Below, in pieces: positions 1 to 5,393 of a stretch of 6,100 bases of DNA. The notes under the pieces were generated by a model. The model saw nothing but the letters and a program-made list of their open reading frames with translations, was not told the origin of the DNA and ran no database searches. The first letter of the stretch is position 1. Each line of letters starts with the position of its first letter. This stretch comes from Pseudomonadota bacterium (GTDB lineage: Bacteria; Pseudomonadota; Gammaproteobacteria; DAOUQR01), in the NCBI GenBank assembly GCA_030625525.1, contig DAOUQR010000077.1, positions 1-6,100 on the forward strand, read 5' to 3'. The translations under genes were made by a program, and so were the position numbers.

Positions 1-957
1 CCGGGCGATGAAGTCATCGTGCCGAGTCGAACATTTATTGCAACGGCGAGTAGCGTTGTCGCGCTAGGTGCTAAGCCAGTGTGTGCTGATATCGATTTGC
101 AATCACAAAATCTGACAACAGACACGGTTGAGCCTTTAATCACTGAAAAAACTAAAGCGATTATTGCCGTACATTTAGCGGGCTGGCCATGTGATATGGA
201 TAGCTTAAATGCGTTAGCTAAACAGCATCAATTATTTGTCATTGAAGATTGCGCGCAAGCTCATGGTGCTAAATATAAAGGTCAGCCAGTGGGATCTTTA
301 GGTGATGTTGCAGCCTTTTCTTTTTGCCAAGATAAAATCATGACGACAGGCGGTGAGGGTGGCATGCTGATCACTCGTAATGAAAACATTTGGAAAAAAG
401 CTTGGGCTTATAAAGAACACGGAAAAAATTATCAAAAGATCCAACAGCGATCAGCTGTACCAATGTTTAAATTAGTGCACGATGATTTTGGTTCAAATTA
501 TCGCATGACAGAAATGCAGGCTGCAATCGGCCGAGTTCAATTAAAAAAATTGGATCAGTGGATTGCGCAGCGACGCAAAAACGCAACTGCATTGACGGAA
601 GTCTTCAAACATTGTGAATTATTTGATATACCCATGCCGAGCGATGACTTTTATCATGCGTATTACAAATATTATGTGTTTTTAAATCAAAGCCAGTTGC
701 CAGAGAAAATAACGCAATATGATGTTATAAAATTGCTGGCTGAGAATGGCCTGCCCGTTTATCAAGGTAGCTGTTCTGAAATTTATCTAGAAGAAGCCTT
801 TCAGAAAAAAGCATACGCACCTGAAAAACGTTTCCCAAATGCAAAGCAGCTAGGCGAAACAAGCCTAATGTTTTTGGTTCACCCCACGCTGACTGAAGAT
901 GACGTTACGGCTATCGCTGAAAAAACAGTCGCACTATTAGTAAACTTAGTTGAGTGA
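1..957 (+). CDS. DegT/DnrJ/EryC1/StrS-family sugar aminotransferase (5' end outside window)
   Basis: This is a PLP-dependent aminotransferase that puts an amino group on a 4-keto (or 3-keto) nucleotide sugar in the cytoplasm. The frame is open from base 1 and starts in the family motif PGDEVIVPS, so the GTG at 19 is an internal Val codon and not the start. The visible 318 codons lack roughly the first 50-70 residues of a family usually 370-400 long. Counting codons from base 1, I see His58 in VHLAGWPCD, Asp83 in IEDCAQAHG (the Asp that holds the PLP ring nitrogen), Lys112 in CQDKIMTTGGEGG (the Schiff-base lysine), and GSNYRMTEMQAAIG from codon 164. The sequence looks intact. Its stop overlaps the start of the dehydratase gene, so the two are probably translationally coupled. 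That neighbour and the downstream acetyltransferase suggest a UDP-4-keto-6-deoxy-GlcNAc substrate (PglE-like). This substrate is inferred from context only. Confidence 0.9.
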   Translation, partial: PGDEVIVPSRTFIATASSVVALGAKPVCADIDLQSQNLTTDTVEPLITEKTKAIIAVHLAGWPCDMDSLNALAKQHQLFVIEDCAQAHGAKYKGQPVGSLGDVAAFSFCQDKIMTTGGEGGMLITRNENIWKKAWAYKEHGKNYQKIQQRSAVPMFKLVHDDFGSNYRMTEMQAAIGRVQLKKLDQWIAQRRKNATALTEVFKHCELFDIPMPSDDFYHAYYKYYVFLNQSQLPEKITQYDVIKLLAENGLPVYQGSCSEIYLEEAFQKKAYAPEKRFPNAKQLGETSLMFLVHPTLTEDDVTAIAEKTVALLVNLVE

Positions 958-2792
958 TGATGAGAAAATATATTACGTATTTATTTGATATGACGATGCC
1001 ATTTATTGCTTGGGCGATGGCATTTTGGTTTCGTGATAATTTGAGCTTTATCCAAACCAAAACGGACAATTTAGCATTGACGTATTTTTCTGTTTTTTTC
1101 ATGGCCTATTTATTTAGCTGGTTATATTATGGTTTGGGACGAGGAGTGTGGCGATATACTTCAATTGAAGATTTTAAAAAAATATTGAAAGTTGTGCTTG
1201 TAGCTACTTTTGTTGCAACTGTTATTTTATCTCTTTACAACCGTATGGCAGGATTACCGCGCTCGATACTGCCGCTATATGCAATTTTCCTGACTACTTT
1301 ACTTGCGGGTGGGAGATTAGCATGGCGAATGTTGGTCGAAATGACATTTAATCGCACGAAACAAAATTCTGTTTTAATTATTGGTGCCGGTTCAGGCGGT
1401 GAATCCTTAGTCCGTGATATTAAACGTAATGCCAGTCAGCGTTACTCTCCTATTGGTTTATTAGATGATGATAAACGTAAAATTGGGAATGAAATTCATG
1501 GTGTTAAAGTCTATGGCCCCGTTAATAATCTTGTTCAAATAGCAAAGCGCTTAGATGCAAAGTTAATCATTATTGCGATCCCTTCAGCAGACGTTAATCA
1601 AGTTCGTCATATTGTTGAATTGTGTGAAGAGACTCATATACCTTTTCGTACTTTACCTAGTCTTGCTGACATAACACACGGACGTGTACGCATCGACGAT
1701 TTGCGTGAGGTGTCATTAGAAGATCTCATGGGCCGAGATGAAGTAGCGATAGATGAAGAACGATTAACAGAACAAGTCACCAACAAAACCGTCTTAGTTA
1801 CCGGCGCAGGCGGATCCATTGGCTCAGAAGTCTGACTTCAAATAATCCGCTTGAACACCTAACTATTAATCCTCATCGATAAGAGTGAATACAATCTGTA
1901 TCACATCGATTACGAATTAAAAAACACATGTGGTCTTAACAACATTCATTCTTACCTCGTCAGTGTTGTCGATGAAGCTGCCATTGAAGCGATCATTGCA
2001 CGTCATCAACCCCAACTAATTTTCCACGCAGCCGCATACAAACATGTTCCCCTTCTCGAAGAACAAGCACGCGTAGCCTTTCATAACAATGTGATAGGTA
2101 CGATCAATATCGCAAAATACGCAGCCAAACACCAAGTCGATAAATTTGTATTGATCTCAACTGACAAAGCCGTCCGCCCAGCCAATGTCATGGGAACCAC
2201 CAAACGTATCGCCGAACTATTTTGCCAAAATTTCGATGCACAGTGCACCACCGAATTTATTACAGTTCGCTTTGGTAATGTTTTAGGATCAGCCGGTAGC
2301 GTTGTTCCCTTATTTAAAAAACAATTAAAACAAGGCGGCCCTATCACGGTAACGCACCCAGACATCACCCGTTACTTTATGACTATACCCGAAGCGTGCC
2401 GTCTAATTTTACAATCCGCTGTATTAGGTGAGGGCGGAGAAATATTTGTACTCGATATGGGCGAGCCGATCAAAATTAGTTATTTAGCTGAGCAATTGAT
2501 TAAACTCTCCGGAAAAAAAGTCGGTGAAGATATCAAAATCGAATACATTGGTTTACGCCCGGGTGAAAAACTCTACGAAGAGTTATTTCATGACAGTGAA
2601 AAGCTGACAAAAACCGTCCATACAAAAATTTTAAAAGCGAAATTTGTCGAAGTGTCACTTGAACAACTGCAACAACATATTCACACATTAATAGCGAAGC
2701 AATCGATCAATGATTTAGATTATTTAAAGGCATTAAAAAATATTTTAGCATTACAAACCACAACAATCGAAGCAATGGTCGCAGAGGCATAA
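957..2792 (+). pseudogene. Membrane-bound nucleotide-sugar 4,6-dehydratase (CapD/WbpM/PglF type), broken by two stop codons
   Basis: This family converts UDP-GlcNAc to the UDP-4-keto-6-deoxy sugar at the inner membrane. One continuous frame of about 612 codons covers the whole family length. The ATG at 957 overlaps the upstream TGA; GTG 954 and ATG 960 are alternative starts. The N-terminal part has four hydrophobic segments (about residues 6-26, 41-62, 77-95, 104-120), a first Rossmann domain (GAGSGGE at about 144), and a second Rossmann motif TGAGGSIGSE at about 283. Stops then occur at 1833-1835 (TGA) and 1860-1862 (TAA). Beyond them the same frame continues with ILIDKSEYNLY, FHAAAYKHVPL, STDKAVRPANVMGTTKR (catalytic Thr-Asp-Lys at about 403-405) and GLRPGEKLYEE. 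The first stop separates the NAD-binding motif from the catalytic residues, so neither piece should work alone. The GTG at 2091 lacks a Shine-Dalgarno sequence. Decay seems recent, because the rest of the frame is clean. Sequencing error at both stops is the main alternative. Confidence 0.85.
1833..1862 (+). other. Two in-frame nonsense codons in the dehydratase gene
   Basis: TGA at 1833-1835 follows GSIGSEV, where family members usually have a Cys or Arg before RQI. TAA at 1860-1862 follows IIRLNT, where family members usually have Pro-Lys or similar. Eight sense codons (LQIIRLNT) lie between them and still resemble the family, so both stops are point substitutions and not the result of an indel. 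Each could come from a single C-to-T change (CGA to TGA, CAA to TAA), but the ancestral codons are inferred. Confidence 0.85.
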
Positions 2793-2798
2793 AATCAC

Positions 2799-3425
2799 AT
2801 GACAAAAAAACTCATTATTATCGGCGCCGGCGGTCACGGAAAAGTAGTCGCTGACACAGCAATCTGCATGAATAAATGGAATGAGATTGTATTTGTTGAC
2901 GCAGCATATCCAACATTGACAGAAGTCTTGAACTTACCCGTCGTCGGTGATGAATCCATCATTAACGATAAACTCGACACTGATACGGAAGTGATCGTCG
3001 CGACAGGCGACAACGCCCGAAGACGTGAATTACTGACACACTACATTGAAACAAACATCCCAATCGCAACCGTCATTCATCCCAGTGCAAGCGTATCCAA
3101 CACAAGTCACATAGAACCCGGTGTTTTCATCGGACCACAAGCGGTGGTGAACGCAAACGCGAGCATAGGTTTAGGGAGCATCATCAACTCAGCCGCCGTT
3201 GTAGAACATGATTGTCAAATAGCTGAATGCGTACACATCGCACCACGTTCAGCCTGCTCAGGCGGTGTTTCAATCGGTCATGAAAGTTGGATCGGCGTCG
3301 GCGCTACAGTCATTCAAAATATCACGATTGCTGAAAATGTGTGTGTCGGTGCAGGCGCTGTTGTTATCAATGATTTAAGTTGCAATATAAAAGTGGTTGG
3401 CGTTCCTGCCAAAAAAATCTTGTAA
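2799..3425 (+). CDS. PglD/NeuD-type sugar-nucleotide N- (or O-) acetyltransferase
   Basis: This predicted soluble acyltransferase (208 residues, full family length) uses acetyl-CoA, probably to acetylate the 4-amino group made by the upstream aminotransferase. The N-terminal small Rossmann-like domain starts KKLIIIGAGGHGKVVADT, which would bind the nucleotide sugar. From about residue 90 the protein becomes a left-handed beta-helix built of hexapeptide turns (IHPSASVS, IGPQAVVNANASIGLGSIIN). His137 in VVEHDC matches the catalytic His of the family, with acidic Asp138 next to it. The C-terminal GVPAKKIL is the usual acetyl-CoA-binding end. The ATG at 2799 lies six bases after the dehydratase stop, with AGAGG at 2783-2787 as a possible ribosome site 11 bases upstream. 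The gene is intact although its predicted pathway partner is broken. O-acetylation of another sugar (NeuD role) is the alternative. Many codons end in C, unlike the aminotransferase gene. Confidence 0.88.
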   Translation: MTKKLIIIGAGGHGKVVADTAICMNKWNEIVFVDAAYPTLTEVLNLPVVGDESIINDKLDTDTEVIVATGDNARRRELLTHYIETNIPIATVIHPSASVSNTSHIEPGVFIGPQAVVNANASIGLGSIINSAAVVEHDCQIAECVHIAPRSACSGGVSIGHESWIGVGATVIQNITIAENVCVGAGAVVINDLSCNIKVVGVPAKKIL

Positions 3426-3426
3426 A

Positions 3427-3828
3427 TTACTTAATTGCATCAAATCCCGCAAGTTGGAAGTGCATGTCAAAAGTAAACGCCTTGTTGATTTTATGTTTTT
3501 TCATTAACTGAAACGAAACGCAGTCAGTAAAGCTTACTTTCATATCAGCATATTTTTCGAATAGTTTTATGGCTGCTATTTCATCGCTTTTCTCGGGGCG
3601 TAATAACGTAAGGGTCGGTGAATTATAAATATTTTTGGCTTGCTCAACAGAATATTCATAGCTCGTTTTTCTAGCTAGTAAAGTCAGGGTTTCGTCTATT
3701 ACAAAATTAGATGAGACTAATTTTACATTCTGTTTGTATATTTTTTTCCAGATACGCATAGCTTGAATATGATGCTGGTCTTTCTTGGCAAAGCGAGCGA
3801 AAAACGCTCCGGTATCGATATAAATCAT
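3427..3828 (-). CDS. vapC: VapC-type PIN-domain toxin (RNase)
   Basis: This 133-residue protein covers a whole PIN domain, a Mg-dependent ribonuclease fold used by VapC toxins to cut tRNA or rRNA. The four acidic active-site positions are all present: Asp5 in MIYIDTGAF, Glu46 in FVIDETLTLL, Asp102 in SFTDCVSF and Asp121 in FTFDMHF. I chose the ATG at 3828 over the one at 3855. It gives the normal PIN N-terminus and has AAGGA (3836-3840) seven bases upstream, and that site overlaps the antitoxin stop codon, which suggests coupled translation. The gene follows its antitoxin in the same transcript. Its stop is one base from the stop of the acetyltransferase gene on the other strand, and no terminator hairpin separates them, so the convergent transcripts probably overlap. 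No damage is visible. The cellular RNA target cannot be read from the sequence. Confidence 0.9.
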   Translation of the reverse strand: MIYIDTGAFFARFAKKDQHHIQAMRIWKKIYKQNVKLVSSNFVIDETLTLLARKTSYEYSVEQAKNIYNSPTLTLLRPEKSDEIAAIKLFEKYADMKVSFTDCVSFQLMKKHKINKAFTFDMHFQLAGFDAIK

Positions 3829-3835
3829 TATATTG

Positions 3836-3840
3836 TCCTT
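3836..3840 (-). promoter_or_regulatory. Ribosome binding site of vapC
   Basis: The - strand reads AAGGACAATATA and then ATG, giving an AAGGA core seven bases before the start at 3828. It overlaps the TAA that ends the antitoxin gene (3839-3841). This decides the toxin start and suggests that antitoxin translation opens the site. Confidence 0.75.
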
Positions 3841-4063
3841 AATATAAATAATCATCGTGATTCAGTGATATATCATCAGGCAAGTCGCCGTCGTAAACAT
3901 TGTTCTCGTCAAACAAAGGGTCATGATATTTATCATTTTTGGCGCATAATTGCATTAAGGCAGCGCGTATCAACTCTCCCAAAGAAACGCCTTGTTTATT
4001 AGCTTTTTGAATCGCTTTGAGTTTTAACTCTTCTGGTAACATTATGGTGGTTCGCTGCATCAT
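3839..4063 (-). CDS. vapB: Ribbon-helix-helix (CopG-like) antitoxin of the vapC pair
   Basis: This is a 74-residue antitoxin, predicted to bind and block the PIN toxin and to repress its own operon. The N-terminal part (MMQRTTIMLPEELKLKAIQ, then GVSLGELIRAALMQL) is a ribbon-helix-helix DNA-binding domain: one short beta strand and two helices. The acidic tail ends in DISLNHDDYLY, an ending I recognise from RHH antitoxins that accompany PIN toxins; this part probably wraps the toxin. I place the start at ATG 4063 because GGAG (4071-4074) lies seven bases upstream; the next codon (4060) is also ATG. A longer frame back to 4150 would run through the promoter and into the epimerase fragment and is unlikely. 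The toxin start lies ten bases past this stop. Own promoter and candidate operator sites are visible at 4091-4123. Confidence 0.88.
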   Translation of the reverse strand: MMQRTTIMLPEELKLKAIQKANKQGVSLGELIRAALMQLCAKNDKYHDPLFDENNVYDGDLPDDISLNHDDYLY

Positions 4064-4070
4064 GATAGCT

Positions 4071-4074
4071 CTCC
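4071..4074 (-). promoter_or_regulatory. Ribosome binding site of vapB
   Basis: The - strand reads CGGAGAGCTATC before ATG, placing GGAG seven bases from the start at 4063. This supports the short form of the antitoxin over the longer open frame. Confidence 0.7.
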
Positions 4075-4090
4075 GAATGTAAGTATATGT

Positions 4091-4112
4091 ATGCATAATA
4101 GCACATGCATAA
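4091..4112. repeat. Candidate operator: paired ATGCATAA direct repeats at the vapBC promoter
   Basis: ATGCATAA occurs at 4091-4098 and again at 4105-4112, 14 bases apart. Each contains the palindrome ATGCAT, and the left one extends to TATGCATA (4090-4097). The pair covers the -10 box and part of the spacer of the predicted vapBC promoter. Ribbon-helix-helix antitoxins typically repress their own promoters by binding short paired sites. That these are the sites is an inference. Confidence 0.5.
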
Positions 4113-4123
4113 CATTGACGCAA
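4095..4123 (-). promoter_or_regulatory. Predicted promoter of the vapBC operon
   Basis: On the - strand TTGCGT (4118-4123, -35) and TATTAT (4095-4100, -10) are separated by exactly 17 bases. The -10 is preceded by TGC, giving an extended -10 (TGCTATTAT, 4095-4103). Transcription would start about 20 bases before the antitoxin start. The -35 box lies within seven bases of the junction with the epimerase fragment. Confidence 0.6.
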
Positions 4124-4129
4124 GTATTT

Positions 4130-4285
4130 AAAATCGACATTGCAAACCATGACGTAGTTGATAGTTTATTCGCACAACAACAATTTGATGTGGTGGTGAA
4201 TTTAGCTGCGTAAGCAGGGGTGCGTTCTTCCCTAGAAAATTCGCGCGCTTATATTCAATCTAATATTGTGGGTTTTTGTAACACA
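4130..4285 (+). pseudogene. Decayed internal fragment of a second epimerase gene copy
   Basis: This stretch aligns without gaps to 5635-5790 at a constant offset of 1505 bases, with about 14 differences in 156 bases by hand count. It corresponds to codons 61-112 of the intact epimerase (KIDIANHD through GFCN). In the same frame, CAA has become TAA at 4211-4213, and the frame ends again soon after the homology stops. Several other differences are silent. There is no start codon, no nucleotide-binding motif and no catalytic Tyr-Lys, so it cannot make an enzyme. The left edge falls at about 4125-4130, next to the vapBC -35 box. The right edge falls at about 4285, where sequence unrelated to the epimerase begins. 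Confidence 0.92.
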
Positions 4286-4434
4286 ATAATATAAAATCGT
4301 ACCATTATAAATCTCAACCTTTGGTCTCGGACACAGATGGACTTACTCATAAATCGATGCTGGGTTTGACACAGAGAGATTTAATTTTTAATTTAATGAT
4401 TTTAATGAATTTTTGAGGATTCTATCTGTGTCTG
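4286..4434. other. AT-rich non-coding stretch with GACACAGA elements
   Basis: I see no gene in this stretch. It holds GACACAGATGGA at 4330-4341 and GACACAGAGAGA at 4368-4379 on the + strand. It then has an AT-rich segment (about 4380-4415) built of TTTAAT/ATTTTAAT-like words. Near its end the reverse-strand form ATCTGTGTC occurs at 4424-4432 and is repeated at 4460-4468 inside the GC-rich repeat cluster. It does not match the epimerase gene that borders it on the left. Its origin is unknown; a degraded mobile element end is possible but not shown. Confidence 0.5.
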
Positions 4435-4551
4435 GCTTGTCCGGGGGCTTGTCCGGGCTATCTGTGTCTGGCTTGTCCGGGGTGGCTTGTCCGGGGTGGC
4501 TTGTCCGGGGCTTGTCCGGCAGCTTGTCCGGCATGTGGCTTGTCCGGCATG
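4422..4551. repeat. Cluster of eight GCTTGTCCGG units, GC-rich
   Basis: The exact 10-base word GCTTGTCCGG occurs at 4435, 4447, 4471, 4485, 4499, 4510, 4522 and 4538. The start-to-start distances are 12, 24, 14, 14, 11, 12 and 16 bases. A longer 25-base unit, beginning CTATCTGTGTCTGG and ending in TCCGGGG, occurs at 4422-4446 and again at 4458-4482. The spacing is not a multiple of three, so this is not a coding repeat. The cluster is much richer in G+C than its surroundings and ends immediately before the stop codon of mntA, so it lies in the 3' untranslated part of the hepT-mntA transcript. The units are far too short and irregular for a CRISPR array, and I do not recognise the family. Confidence 0.85.
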
Positions 4552-4552
4552 A

Positions 4553-4873
4553 CTAAATAATTTTGATAGCCTCACCAAATATGCTGCGGATAAAAGGATT
4601 CGTTTCTTTCTCAGATGCACAGGCAAATGTAATGTCAATTTTTTGCTCGCCGATCGCGCCATATAATTTTCCAAGAATTTTTGCTTGCCAAAGTTTGATC
4701 GCTTGCTTCTGATGATCGCCTTGCAAAATAAGCAGTAAATCAATATCCCCCCCCTTTTTGCTATCATCTGTGCGAGAGCCGTGCAGATAAAGATTCGCTG
4801 TGACGTCTAATTCGACAAAAATGCCATGAAAAATTTTCCGAATTGCATTCAATTCTTTGTTCGAAAGTCGCAT
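4553..4873 (-). CDS. mntA: MNT-domain nucleotidyltransferase antitoxin (MntA-like)
   Basis: This is a 106-residue minimal nucleotidyltransferase, the partner of the HEPN protein encoded just upstream. In characterised HepT-MntA pairs the MNT protein transfers AMP from ATP to a Tyr of the HEPN toxin and so blocks it. The active-site signature is LHGSRTDDSKKGGDIDLL: Gly32-Ser33, then Asp43 and Asp45, with a third acidic residue Asp80 in QKIDITFA. There are nine residues between the Ser and the first Asp. The ATG at 4873 shares its A with the TGA of hepT (TGATG), which indicates translational coupling. Codons 40-43 contain a run of eight G (4747-4754). The gene ends directly at the GCTTGTCCGG repeat cluster, and I see no terminator hairpin. 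It appears intact. Confidence 0.88.
   Translation of the reverse strand: MRLSNKELNAIRKIFHGIFVELDVTANLYLHGSRTDDSKKGGDIDLLLILQGDHQKQAIKLWQAKILGKLYGAIGEQKIDITFACASEKETNPFIRSIFGEAIKII
4747..4754 (-). repeat. Eight-G homopolymer run inside the mntA active-site codons
   Basis: On the coding strand five A are followed by eight G (A 4759-4755, G 4754-4747), encoding Lys39-Lys40-Gly41-Gly42 and the first base of Asp43. It sits immediately before the catalytic DxD. Such runs are prone to slippage during replication or transcription. Whether it varies here is unknown. Confidence 0.8.
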
Positions 4874-5301
4874 CAGAGTCCAAACTTATCTTTAATGTTT
4901 AATAATATCGGCGTATAGCGTTTTATTTGCTTTAAAAAAGCCGTCATTTCATCATCAGCGTACTCATGTGCCGAAAGATTACGCAGGCCACGGATTTCCA
5001 ACCAGAGATCAACATCATCGATTAAATTCAGTTTAGCTGCCTTATTCATGTAATCACGAAAACTACCCGAAAAGCCTGGGTCTTCTTCCAAAATTAATAA
5101 TCTTAAATATTTCATTGAAAAGATATCGGCGACACGTGAAAATCTCGCGCAGTAGCTTTCCCATGTTTCAAGAGATTCTTCATCCAATAGTTTGGCACTA
5201 TCGGGTAGCTTTTGAATTTTTTTATGACTGTAGGCCAAATAAGAGAGTGCCTTACGAAGTTGTTCTTCAAAGCTTTTACGTAATTCTGGGTCTGGCCGCA
5301 T
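4873..5301 (-). CDS. hepT: HEPN-domain toxin (HepT-like RNase)
   Basis: This is a 142-residue, mostly helical protein, as expected for a HEPN toxin of the HepT/HI0074 type. Near the C-terminus it carries RGLRNLSAHEYADDE, which contains the full Rx4HxY motif: Arg107, His112 and Tyr114. In the family Arg and His form the ribonuclease site at the dimer interface, and the Tyr is the one AMPylated by MntA. The start at ATG 5301 is supported by AAGGA (5310-5314) eight bases upstream. A TTG at 5337 would add 12 residues but has a poorer ribosome site. The gene is first in a two-gene operon and overlaps mntA by one base. It is transcribed away from the epimerase gene. The motif and the paired gene make the toxin-antitoxin call strong; the RNA target is unknown. 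Confidence 0.87.
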   Translation of the reverse strand: MRPDPELRKSFEEQLRKALSYLAYSHKKIQKLPDSAKLLDEESLETWESYCARFSRVADIFSMKYLRLLILEEDPGFSGSFRDYMNKAAKLNLIDDVDLWLEIRGLRNLSAHEYADDEMTAFLKQIKRYTPILLNIKDKFGL

Positions 5302-5309
5302 TGTTGTAT

Positions 5310-5314
5310 TCCTT
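5310..5314 (-). promoter_or_regulatory. Ribosome binding site of hepT
   Basis: The - strand reads AAGGAATACAACA before ATG, placing AAGGA eight bases from the start at 5301. This favours the ATG over the upstream TTG at 5337. Confidence 0.7.
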
Positions 5315-5358
5315 GTAGCATCGATTTTCTCAGTCAAATTATCTCTTAAATCTCTGCA

Positions 5359-5378
5359 GATTTCTATAGGATTTCTAT
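5359..5378. repeat. GATTTCTAT direct repeat, possible operator
   Basis: The 9-base word GATTTCTAT occurs at 5359-5367 and 5370-5378, 11 bases apart, so both copies face nearly the same side of the helix. The pair lies in the hepT leader, just downstream of its predicted -10 box. Binding by the HepT-MntA complex or another regulator is possible but not shown. Confidence 0.35.
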
Positions 5379-5383
5379 CTCGA

Positions 5384-5389
5384 ATTATA
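5384..5389 (-). promoter_or_regulatory. Possible -10 box of the hepT-mntA operon
   Basis: The - strand has a perfect TATAAT about 80 bases before the hepT start. No good -35 hexamer lies 16-18 bases upstream, so the call is weak. Confidence 0.35.
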
Positions 5390-5393
5390 AAAG

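Noticed and set aside
911..1102. Small - strand gene opposite the start of the dehydratase
   Set aside because: It is antisense to the membrane-segment codons; the hydrophobic look comes from the complementary strand.
1833..1862. Selenocysteine or programmed read-through at the TGA
   Set aside because: A TAA follows eight codons later in the same frame, the family does not use selenocysteine, and TGA ends normal genes here (957, hepT).
2091..2792. A separate functional gene for the C-terminal half of the dehydratase
   Set aside because: The GTG has no ribosome site, the frame is open and family-like well upstream of it, and the piece lacks the NAD-binding motif.
3421..3435. Bidirectional terminator between the acetyltransferase gene and vapC
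   Set aside because: Only one base separates the two stops, and no GC-rich inverted repeat with a T run is visible there.
3763..4002. Small + strand gene opposite vapBC
   Set aside because: It lies antisense to the well-supported toxin and antitoxin genes, and its protein has no recognisable features.
4064..4150. N-terminal extension of the vapB antitoxin
   Set aside because: It would cover the promoter and part of the epimerase fragment, and the ATG at 4063 has a good ribosome site and the normal family N-terminus.
4422..4551. CRISPR array
   Set aside because: The units are 10 bases long with gaps of only 1 to 14 bases, with no constant spacer length and no cas genes in the window.
4402..4767. 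Independent coding gene in the frame overlapping mntA
   Set aside because: Its first half is the shifted frame of mntA and its second half is translated non-coding repeat. It has no recognisable domain; it matters only as a possible slippage product.
5112..5321. Short open frames on both strands within hepT
   Set aside because: They are off-frame or antisense readings of a gene with clear HEPN motifs.
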